A DNA stretch of 6,853 nt from Actinomycetes bacterium (lineage in GTDB: Bacteria > Actinomycetota > Acidimicrobiia > Acidimicrobiales > RAAP-2): the NCBI GenBank assembly GCA_021806055.1, contig JAJZYE010000053.1, positions 1-6,853 on the forward strand, given 5' to 3'. This document shows, piece by piece, positions 1 to 5,811 of this stretch. The position numbers and the translations under genes were made by a program. A model generated the notes under the pieces. It was not told where the DNA came from, did no database searches, and saw only the letters and a list, made by a program, of their open reading frames with translations. Every line of letters starts with the position of its first letter. Position 1 is the first letter of the stretch.

Positions 1-144
1 TGTTCCCCAGGTGTACGGCGCGTATCTGCGGTACGCCAACTGCTGCGCCGTCCATCGTCCGAGACCTTGGGCCACCCGGCGTCTCGCGGCCGCCTGCGTC
101 GCCTCGGTCTGCGCGCCGGCCAGCGCGACGCCGGTCGCCAACAT
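1..144 (-). CDS. Partial ORF, 5' end only, hypothetical protein
   Basis: This is an open frame read leftwards from an ATG at 144-142 and leaving the window at base 1, giving 48 residues that begin MLATGVALAGAQTEATQAAA. It looks coding because most third codon positions are G or C, GNN codons are frequent, and the residues are plausible (Ala-rich start, then a basic and aromatic stretch, no Cys). The antisense reading of the same bases is open too but contains four Cys and looks like a mirror artefact. No Shine-Dalgarno sequence precedes the ATG, and the frame stays open upstream only to a TGA at 201-199, so the start is uncertain. It could also be the tail of a broken gene. I do not recognise the family and assign no function. 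Confidence 0.3.
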   Translation of the reverse strand, partial: MLATGVALAGAQTEATQAAARRRVAQGLGRWTAQQLAYRRYAPYTWGT

Positions 145-456
145 ATGGGTCAACGTGCAACTTTTTTGACTTGGTGTCGGTGGGCGAGGTCTCTGAGATC
201 ATCGAGTGACCGATGAGCGTGGACTCTTGTCCGAACAGCCAGTGCCTGCGGTCGTGTGGGTTCTTCACCGGTCATCGTGACCGGAACGGTGCACTGACCG
301 CTGGCACTGGGCCCAGCTAGAGTGCCGGACTCAATTCTTCCTATCGTTGGTGCTAACCGCGACCATGGCCACCGAACGGTAACTGTACGAAGTTGAGGTT
401 CTTCACTGGCGACGCCGTTGATACCGATGGTGCGCGCCGACACTCCGTGCGAAGAG
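145..456. other. Stretch without a convincing gene
   Basis: About 310 bases between the left-edge fragment and the hairpin behind the secreted-protein gene. A minus-strand frame of 97 codons (150-443, GTG start) spans it. That frame has no properly spaced ribosome binding site, uses many codons rare in the other genes here, such as TTA, ATA, AGA and CTA, and resembles nothing I know, so I do not call it a gene. It contains a 7-bp perfect inverted repeat at 268-284 and two similar 13-base copies of ggttcttcac[c/t]gg at 259-271 and 397-409. I see no tRNA, promoter or mobile-element end. Confidence 0.5.
268..284. repeat. Short perfect inverted repeat
   Basis: The sequence ccggtca-tcg-tgaccgg is a perfect 7-bp stem around a 3-base loop. 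It has no T-run on either side, so it is not a classical terminator. It could be a small RNA hairpin or a protein site, and no neighbouring gene gives it an obvious role. A chance occurrence in GC-rich DNA is quite possible. Confidence 0.4.
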
Positions 457-506
457 TCTCACCTATCGCCACATCCTCCGGTCGAGAGATGCGGCGATAG
501 GTGAGA
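457..506 (-). terminator. Strong hairpin after the secreted-protein gene, probable terminator
   Basis: The arms 457-475 and 488-506 pair over 19 positions with a single mismatch (A471 against C492). The intervening 12 bases can form a small inner stem (476-478 with 484-486). It starts 6 bases beyond the TAG stop (515-513) of the minus-strand gene, the usual place for a transcription terminator. No U-tract follows it on the minus strand (the next bases read CTCTTCGC) and none follows on the plus strand. It would therefore be a non-canonical, U-less terminator or an mRNA 3'-end stabiliser. The hairpin is directly visible; its role is inferred from position. Confidence 0.6.
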
Positions 507-512
507 AAGAAC

Positions 513-2408
513 CTAGACCCTCTGGTTATAGCGGACCCGGCATGATTTCCCGTTAGATAGCACGATAGTGAAAGTGAAGATCCCGTTGCGCGAGCCGGCG
601 CGGACCGAGACGTACACCGTGAGGACGGTACCACTGTCGTGTGCAACCCTGCTCACCGTACCCGCATGGCTGGTGATACGCGGCTGGCCGTAGAAGCCGG
701 TGCCGTCAACGTAGAGCGTGACGGTACGCCCGGCGACTGCGTGACCCACGACCCGGTACGCATGGAGGACCACGGGTACGCGCGCACCTGGGGTCACCGT
801 CAAGGTAAACGTGAACGTGCCACCATCACCATTCGGATCACTCGTCGTCCCGGTCACGACGTACGTTCCCACCGCGAGGGAGCTCGTTGTGCGTACGACG
901 CCACTCGAGGAAATCACAAGGTCTGCGGATCCCCCGGTCTTGACGTACGTAACAGCTCCGTTGCTACCGCTCACTGCCAGTTGGCTCGTGAAGGAGCTGG
1001 AACTCGTCGCAACAACTGACCCCGTGAGCGGCACAGTCTGGACAATCGCACCAACACTCAGCGAGTACGAGAACACGCCGACATCACCACTGGTGTCACT
1101 CGTCGTCCCCGTCACCGTGTAGGTCCCTGCAGCCAATGTGCCCTTCGTCGTAATGAGGCCAAGGGAGGACACATTCAGCTTCTGACCTTGCCCGTGCGAG
1201 GAGTACGTTACGACACCGGTGGCGCCGGTGACGGCCAGTTGCGCCTGGAATGTCGTGGACCCCGTCACCGTGACGGATCCCGAAGTCGGGGCGATTTGGA
1301 CGAGCGAGCCGACCGAAGTTGTAAACGGGAACGACGCGTCCACCCACGTCGCCCCGGCGGGAGCCACTCCACAGTGCGTGGCGGCGCTCGCATCGTTGCT
1401 GGGATACGGCGTCGCGTTCAACTCACAGAGATACACGGTGTAGGTGGTACCAGATATCAACCCGGTAGGCACTGGTATCGACCCACCAAGGATCGGTGCG
1501 TGCAGTGTCGTCCCGTCGTAGCAATCATTCGAGATCGTAACGCCCGCGCTGTCTCCGGCGACGGGCGTCGCGGTCGGCGACGAAAACCACTTGACCGCCA
1601 GGAGCGAGGTGGGGACGTCTCCATAGCCGGCGCCCGTTGTGCAACTCGACGGTGGCGACGTGACGGGCGTGGATAATGTCGCTGCCTGGACTGCTTGAAT
1701 CGCGTTAGCCCACCAATGCGTGGTGGCTCCCTTGGCATCCGCGACAGTGATTGAGGCTCCCGCCGCGCCAGTGGTCGGCGTTGCAGAGATCGTCGGATCA
1801 CCCGGCAGAGGCTGACCGGCGTACGTGATGAGGAATTCACCGCCTGGCAATGGCGACAGTGCCGAATTCACGATCGCGACCGCGCACCCGAACAAGCCCG
1901 CGTTGATCTGGGTTTGCGTAGGCGGACACACGGCGTTCTTATCGCTTCCGGCGAAGGTAGCAGGTACCACTAGCGTCGTCGTGGTGCATAGTCCAGCAGT
2001 CGCTGCGGGACAGCCCGTATCAGTAGCACTCCTCGCGAAGGTGGCCAGAGTCGCGGTGTCCGCCTCGTTCGTCGGCGTGACGGTGGACGAGCTAATTCCC
2101 CCGAGTAGCGAGGCCTCAAGTGCGTAGGTCGCGGTCGACGCGACGTTGCAATCAATGGCAATTTTGGTGGAGCCCGCCTTCGCACCCACAACGAGCACAC
2201 CCGACGGCGTCGTCACGACGGACCCCGGAGCTACCAGAACCGTCTCATTGCACGGCGTGTTCGACGTGGTGGCCGCCGACGCCGACGGCCCCGATATCAG
2301 TGACAAGCCCGTCAATAACAACACCGACGCTGCCCCGAGCGACACGAACGACCTGAAAATCGTCCGTATCCTGGTAGGACCGCCCAGACCGATGGAAAAA
2401 GGTCTCAC
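513..2408 (-). CDS. Secreted or surface beta-repeat protein with signal peptide
   Basis: The product is 631 residues. I chose the GTG at 2408-2406 because AGGAAAG lies 10 bases upstream and because it puts a Sec signal peptide at the N-terminus: basic residues to about 19, hydrophobic core about 21-40 (SFVSLGAASVLLLTGLSLIS), and an ASA-A cleavage site near residue 45. The frame stays open upstream to an ATG at 2546, which would add 46 residues before the signal. The mature protein is rich in Ser, Thr, Gly, Val and Ala with 11 Cys, ten of them before residue 350, suggesting disulphides outside the membrane. In order: a Cys-containing N-terminal region (about 46-210) with CPPTQTQINAGLFGC at 161-175; a region with GATTHWW at 227-233; two tandem Ig/cadherin-like repeats (367-452, 453-539); and a separate C-terminal beta domain (about 550-631) beginning GRTVTLYVDGTGFYG. 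I see no LPXTG motif, C-terminal anchor helix or catalytic motif, so secretion or non-covalent surface attachment is likely. Adhesion or a structural role is only a guess. Confidence 0.82.
   Translation of the reverse strand: MRPFSIGLGGPTRIRTIFRSFVSLGAASVLLLTGLSLISGPSASAATTSNTPCNETVLVAPGSVVTTPSGVLVVGAKAGSTKIAIDCNVASTATYALEASLLGGISSSTVTPTNEADTATLATFARSATDTGCPAATAGLCTTTTLVVPATFAGSDKNAVCPPTQTQINAGLFGCAVAIVNSALSPLPGGEFLITYAGQPLPGDPTISATPTTGAAGASITVADAKGATTHWWANAIQAVQAATLSTPVTSPPSSCTTGAGYGDVPTSLLAVKWFSSPTATPVAGDSAGVTISNDCYDGTTLHAPILGGSIPVPTGLISGTTYTVYLCELNATPYPSNDASAATHCGVAPAGATWVDASFPFTTSVGSLVQIAPTSGSVTVTGSTTFQAQLAVTGATGVVTYSSHGQGQKLNVSSLGLITTKGTLAAGTYTVTGTTSDTSGDVGVFSYSLSVGAIVQTVPLTGSVVATSSSSFTSQLAVSGSNGAVTYVKTGGSADLVISSSGVVRTTSSLAVGTYVVTGTTSDPNGDGGTFTFTLTVTPGARVPVVLHAYRVVGHAVAGRTVTLYVDGTGFYGQPRITSHAGTVSRVAHDSGTVLTVYVSVRAGSRNGIFTFTIVLSNGKSCRVRYNQRV
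792..1052 (-). repeat. Ig/cadherin-like repeat unit 2 in the secreted protein
   Basis: This encodes residues 453-539, starting GAIVQTVPLTGSVVATSS and containing GTYVVTGTTSDPNGDGG. It directly abuts unit 1 and matches it from end to end, which indicates an internal duplication. The Asp/Asn/Gly-rich turn (DPNGDGG here, DTSGDVG in unit 1) lies where cadherin-like domains often carry Ca2+-binding turns. The classical DxNDNxP motif is absent, so calcium binding is not supported. Confidence 0.75.
1053..1310 (-). repeat. Ig/cadherin-like repeat unit 1 in the secreted protein
   Basis: This encodes residues 367-452 of the 631-residue protein, starting GSLVQIAPTSGSVTVTGS and containing GTYTVTGTTSDTSGDVG before a final beta strand. 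It aligns along its whole length, almost without gaps, with the unit that follows. Shared landmarks are the V-Q-x-x-P start, QLAV[TS]G near the middle, GTYxVTGTTSD near the end, and a closing F-x-[YF]-[ST]-L strand. The alternating hydrophobic and Ser/Thr pattern fits a beta-sandwich of the bacterial Ig-like or cadherin-like class. The exact family cannot be fixed by eye. Confidence 0.75.
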
Positions 2409-2772
2409 GTCACGCCAACTTTCCTGTGAAGCACCTGACGTTCTGTCAGATGACGAGGATGCGGGGTCTTGACGTCCTGCGAAGGACTCTAGCACGATAG
2501 CGACATCAGCGACAGGGAAGATTTCGCGAGAGGTGCGTGATACCACGTGACGATCCAGCCCCCGTGCACCACGGCTGAGGGCTGAGCACGTCCCGGCTCG
2601 CGTCGACCGTCACGTTTTCTCCAGCCAAACGTCGCCGCTAAACGAGTGCCTCGAGAAACCAGGCGGTCGGGCGATGCGGGGCTTTACGCATTCACAAAAG
2701 ACTGCGGCGCCAACGGAAAGTCCTGACGCGTCACTGACGTGATGTGTAAGTGGCCGCAGAACCGCGCGCACG
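2409..2772. other. Upstream region of the secreted-protein gene
   Basis: This stretch has no convincing gene. It lies between the divergent starts of the minus-strand secreted-protein gene and the plus-strand remnant. It holds the ribosome binding site of the minus gene (AGGAAAG, minus strand, 2425-2419), a small hairpin gtcct-gcga-aggac at 2474-2487, and two direct copies of agcgaca (2499-2505, 2508-2514). I could not find a clear -35/-10 pair for the minus gene. A TAGAGT hexamer on the minus strand at 2491-2486 could be a -10 element, but no -35 element stands at the right distance. The minus-strand frame open to 2546 here is probably untranslated leader. Confidence 0.4.
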
Positions 2773-3330
2773 ATGGGGTTCTGGAGTGTCGAAGCCGCTG
2801 CCGCAGCCGCCATGCGAAACGCTCGAACCTTGCTGCGCGTGCCCCGACCTCGGGGGCAACCCTGCTGTTCGTGTCGACGCTGATCATCGGGTCACCTCTC
2901 TGGACGTCATCGTCCGGCGCGAGCCCGAGACCTCGACCAACCAGCACTGTCCCATCGCAGGGTTCGCGCTCGTCTCTACGGCTGTCGACCTCGACCATCC
3001 CGCCCACCTACCAACGTGGCGACACCGTGACGATGTCCTTTGCCGGGAAGAGCACCTCGCGGAAGAACTGGCGTATCGCCGTCGGTCCGGCCACCTTCGT
3101 TCCGCGTAACAGGTTCGAGGGCTATCGAGGTGTGGAACAACGACGTCGGCAACGATCAACCAGGAATGTGCGCCGAGCTCCTCATGAGCAGCATTCGACA
3201 GCCCGGCGCCACCGACGCCACGACTATGACGTGGGATGGTCCGGGTTGGCGCCCTACCGTACGGCCATCGCCGGAATGCTCCGAGACCGTGGCAACCGCG
3301 TCCGTCCCCGTCGACTGTCCACGTTCAATC
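2773..3330 (+). pseudogene. Possible decayed secreted-protein gene, frame-alternating
   Basis: No single frame here looks like a complete protein, but coding character moves between two frames. From the ATG at 2773 (or 2812) the frame reads MRNARTLLRVPR and hits TGA at 2882-2884. Before that stop, the frame starting one base earlier (codons beginning at 2901, 2904 and so on) takes over with GATLLFVSTLIIGSPLW, a signal-like hydrophobic segment. A Ser/Pro/Arg-rich linker follows, then RGDTVTMSFAGKSTSRKNWR and IAVGPATFVPRN with high GC at third positions. From about 3115 the first frame resumes with AIEVWNNDVGNDQPGMCAE and DATTMTWDGPGW. Joined, the pieces resemble an exported protein with a basic start, hydrophobic core, linker and globular part. 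I do not recognise a family. Two frameshifts from decay or sequencing error would explain it. Noncoding DNA with chance open frames is the main alternative. Confidence 0.3.
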
Positions 3331-3398
3331 GGGGATCGTGAGACGGCCACCACGATGCATCCTCTCGCAGATCACCACGGCCCTCAAGAACTACAGCA

Positions 3399-3438
3399 TC
3401 GCACTTCGTGCAAAGTTGCACAATGTGCAAATATTTGC
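3399..3438. promoter_or_regulatory. Operator cluster, likely TetR binding sites
   Basis: Three dyads stand directly upstream of the regulator gene. TCGCACTTCGTGCAA (3399-3413) and the perfect 15-bp palindrome TTGCACAATGTGCAA (3416-3430) share the pattern TNGCACNNNGTGCAA, with centres 17 bp apart. A third, different palindrome, GCAAATATTTGC (3427-3438), overlaps the end of the second. TetR-family repressors commonly bind 15-20 bp palindromes overlapping their own promoter, so autoregulation of the TetR gene and the exporter genes behind it is the natural reading. The dyads are seen directly; which protein binds them is inferred. Confidence 0.65.
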
Positions 3439-3444
3439 CAGACT
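3416..3444 (+). promoter_or_regulatory. Candidate promoter of the tetR-exporter operon
   Basis: TTGCAC (3416-3421) resembles a -35 element. After a 17-base spacer, CAGACT (3439-3444) is a weak -10 match, agreeing at 3 of 6 positions. Transcription would then start around 3451, next to the GTG start codon at 3452, giving a leaderless or nearly leaderless mRNA. The -35 box lies inside the perfect palindrome, so a bound repressor would block RNA polymerase. The call rests on weak hexamers and on position. Confidence 0.35.
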
Positions 3445-3451
3445 GGAGTGC

Positions 3452-4084
3452 GTGACGGAGACTTCCCTCGGACGCCGTGATCGAAAGCGCGAGGCAACCC
3501 ACCAGTCGCTTCGGGCAGCGGCCCTTCGACTCGGCGCAGAGCGCGGCGTTCAGCACGTCACCGTCGAAGAGATCGCCAACGAGGCGGACGTCTCGGTACG
3601 GACCTTCTACGACCACTTCTCCTCCAAGCAGGACGCGGTGATCGGCTTCGACGAGTGGCGCATCACCCAGCTACGCGACGCCCTGCGGACCCGGCCCGCG
3701 CACGAGTCACCCCGGGTTGCGCTGCGCGCGGTGCTGCGCGAGCTGCTCGTCGAGTCGAGCGCCGAGTGGCCGCTGCGAATGAAGGCCGTCGCGAGCGATC
3801 CCGCGATGTTGCCACACATGTTTGCGTCCTTCGTGGGCTACGAGCGAGCCATCGTCGAGGTCATCGCCGAGCGCACTGGCCTAGACCCCACTCTCGACCT
3901 TTTCCCCACCCTGCTCACCACCGTAGCGAGCGGTGCCTTTCGGGCCACCATGACGATCTGGCGCGCCAACGCTGGCGCCGTCGACCTGCTGAGCGTCTTC
4001 GACGACGCGTTCGCCAACTTGGCGCGCGGACTTGGGTGGCGGTCTCCCACGGGCGGTACGCACGACGAGACGACGTCGTGCTGA
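3452..4084 (+). CDS. TetR/AcrR-family transcriptional repressor
   Basis: The 210-residue protein has the usual TetR length. The N-terminal DNA-binding domain covers about residues 10-58: helix 1 RKREATHQSLRAAALRL, then the helix-turn-helix TVEEIANEADVSVRTFYDHF at 37-56 and FSSKQDAV, a classic TetR ending. The helical remainder is the variable ligand and dimerisation domain, whose ligand cannot be read from sequence. The frame is open from 3236, but I chose the GTG at 3452 because it starts just before the DNA-binding domain and leaves the palindromic operators outside the coding region. GGAG at 3445-3448 is too close (3 bases) for a normal ribosome binding site, so leaderless translation is possible. 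The stop overlaps the next gene's GTG by 7 bases, tying it to the exporter. It probably represses itself and the two ABC genes. Confidence 0.93.
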   Translation: MTETSLGRRDRKREATHQSLRAAALRLGAERGVQHVTVEEIANEADVSVRTFYDHFSSKQDAVIGFDEWRITQLRDALRTRPAHESPRVALRAVLRELLVESSAEWPLRMKAVASDPAMLPHMFASFVGYERAIVEVIAERTGLDPTLDLFPTLLTTVASGAFRATMTIWRANAGAVDLLSVFDDAFANLARGLGWRSPTGGTHDETTSC

Positions 4085-5811
4085 CGCGTCTCATGCGCAC
4101 GTTCCTGCGCCCGTACGCCGGGCGTATCACCGTACTGGTCCTGCTCCTCGTCGCTCAGACCGCCGGCAACCTGTACCTGCCCAACCTCAATGCCGACATC
4201 ATTGACGGTGGTGTCGTCACGGGAAACCTGCACTACATTCTGCACACCGGTCTGTGGATGCTGATCCTGACCCTCGCCGTCGGCGTCTTCGCGATCGTCG
4301 GCATCTACTGGGCGTCGCGCGTCTCGATGGGGGCGGGCGCCGACATCCGCCAGGCGATCTTCACGCGCGTCCAGGACTTCTCCGCCCGCGACATGAACTC
4401 CTTTGGCACCGCATCCCTGATTACGCGTAACACCAACGACGTCCAGCAGATCCAGATCTTCCTCCAGATGGCCCTCACCATGATGGTCATCGCGCCGATC
4501 ATGTCCGTAGGCGGGGTCATCATGGCGATCCACGAGGGTGCCACGCTGTCGGCACTGCTCCTCGTCGCGGTGCCGATCATGGCGATCTTCATCGGACTCG
4601 TCATGATCCGCGTTATCCCCCAGTTCCGCTCCATGCAACGCAAGATCGACCGGATCAACCAGGTCTTGCGCGAGCAGATCACCGGCGTGCGCGTCATCCG
4701 CGCCTTCGTGCGCAATCACGCCGAGGCGGATCGTTTCGCGGTCGCCAACGCCGACCTCACGGCCACCGCCCTCAACGTGAATCGCGTCTTCGCTCTGGCC
4801 ATGCCCGTCATGATGATGATCCTGAACCTCTCGAGCGTTGCCGTGGTCTGGTTCGGCGGACGCCTAGTCAGCGAGAACGTCATGGCGATCGGCAACCTCA
4901 CCGCGTTCCTGACCTACATCCTGCAAATCTTGATCTCGGTGATGATGGCGGTGATGGTCGCCATCCTCCTCCCGCGGGCGGCGGCCAGCGCCGAGCGCAT
5001 CGAACAAGTCTTGGACACGGTGCCCGCGGTGGTCGACCCCGCCACCCCCGTCACGCCCTCACGTACGGACGGAACCATTCGTCTCGACGCAGTCTCCTTC
5101 GCCTACCCGGGCAGCGAGCGTCCGGTCCTGGATTCGCTGGACGTCACCTTTGAACCCGGCCAGACGAGTGCCATCATCGGCGGCACCGGCAGCGGGAAGA
5201 CCACTCTGCTCAACCTCATTCCACGCTTCTTCGACGTCACGGCGGGCGCGGTGCTCGTCAACGGCGTCGACGTGCGCGACCAGGGGCTCGACGCCCTGTG
5301 GGCGACGATCGGTCTCGTCCCCCAGGCCGCCTATCTCTTCAGTGGCACCGTGGCGAGCAATCTGCGCTTCGGCCGACCCGACGCCACCGACGCCGAGCTG
5401 TGGCGCGCCCTCGACATCGCCCAAGCGCGTGACTTCGTGGCGACCATGCCCGGGGGGCTCGACGCCTCCATCGACCAAGGTGGCACCAACGTCTCCGGCG
5501 GGCAGCGCCAGCGCCTGTCAATCGCGCGCGCGCTCGTGAAGAGACCCGCCGTCTACCTCTTCGACGACTGCTTCTCCGCCCTCGACGCGGCAACGGACGC
5601 CCGGCTGCGCGACGCGCTGCGCGACGAGGTGAGCGACGCCACCGTCGTGATCGTCGCCCAACGCGTCAGCACGATCATGCACGCCGAGCGCATCGTCGTG
5701 CTCGACGACGGGCGCATCGTCGGCGTCGGCACGCACGACTTCCTACTCCGCAGTTGTGACCCGTACCGCGAGATCGTTGTCTCCCAACTCGGCGAGCAGG
5801 CCGTACCATGA
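4078..5811 (+). CDS. ABC exporter half-transporter, degenerate-site subunit
   Basis: This 577-residue half-transporter has a fused membrane and ATPase domain. Six membrane helices lie near residues 17-37, 57-78, 130-150, 157-178, 237-258 and 272-298. The nucleotide-binding domain has Walker A GGTGSGKT (368-375), Q-loop Gln416 (LVPQ), signature SGGQRQR (473-479), Walker B VYLFDD (492-497), D-loop SALD (500-503) and a switch region VAQRVST. Two residues are non-canonical: Asp497 stands where the catalytic Glu is expected, and Gln528 where the switch His is expected. In heterodimeric exporters such as TM287/288 and LmrCD this marks the subunit bearing the degenerate ATP site. The signature motif is intact, so it can complete the partner's active site. 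The GTG at 4078 overlaps the regulator's stop (translational coupling); ATG 4093 is an alternative start. It would sit in the cytoplasmic membrane and export drugs, lipids or another hydrophobic compound; the substrate is unknown. Confidence 0.95.
   Translation: MLTRLMRTFLRPYAGRITVLVLLLVAQTAGNLYLPNLNADIIDGGVVTGNLHYILHTGLWMLILTLAVGVFAIVGIYWASRVSMGAGADIRQAIFTRVQDFSARDMNSFGTASLITRNTNDVQQIQIFLQMALTMMVIAPIMSVGGVIMAIHEGATLSALLLVAVPIMAIFIGLVMIRVIPQFRSMQRKIDRINQVLREQITGVRVIRAFVRNHAEADRFAVANADLTATALNVNRVFALAMPVMMMILNLSSVAVVWFGGRLVSENVMAIGNLTAFLTYILQILISVMMAVMVAILLPRAAASAERIEQVLDTVPAVVDPATPVTPSRTDGTIRLDAVSFAYPGSERPVLDSLDVTFEPGQTSAIIGGTGSGKTTLLNLIPRFFDVTAGAVLVNGVDVRDQGLDALWATIGLVPQAAYLFSGTVASNLRFGRPDATDAELWRALDIAQARDFVATMPGGLDASIDQGGTNVSGGQRQRLSIARALVKRPAVYLFDDCFSALDAATDARLRDALRDEVSDATVVIVAQRVSTIMHAERIVVLDDGRIVGVGTHDFLLRSCDPYREIVVSQLGEQAVP

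Noticed and set aside
259..409. Two copies of ggttcttcac[c/t]gg, 138 bases apart
   Set aside because: At 13 bases with one mismatch and no further copies, this does not make an array or a credible functional repeat.
150..443. Minus-strand open frame of 97 codons
   Set aside because: It starts with GTG without spacing for a ribosome site, uses codons rare in the real genes here and has no recognisable features.
558..2500. The same 11-mer tagcacgatag near both ends of the secreted-protein gene (558-568 and 2490-2500)
   Set aside because: Several 11-base repeats are expected by chance in about 6.8 kb. There is no transposase, target duplication or longer repeat around them.
2684..3007. Minus-strand open frame of 107 codons
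   Set aside because: It has no ribosome binding site or family resemblance and overlaps the plus-strand stretches with better coding character.
3236..3451. N-terminal extension of the TetR frame back to an ATG at 3236
   Set aside because: It would add 72 Arg/Pro/Ser-rich residues unlike the family and would run through the palindromic operator region.
3838..4719. Minus-strand open frame of 293 codons under the TetR and first ABC genes
   Set aside because: It is an antisense shadow: its His/Asp-rich composition is the mirror of the high-GC codons of two clearly recognised plus-strand genes.
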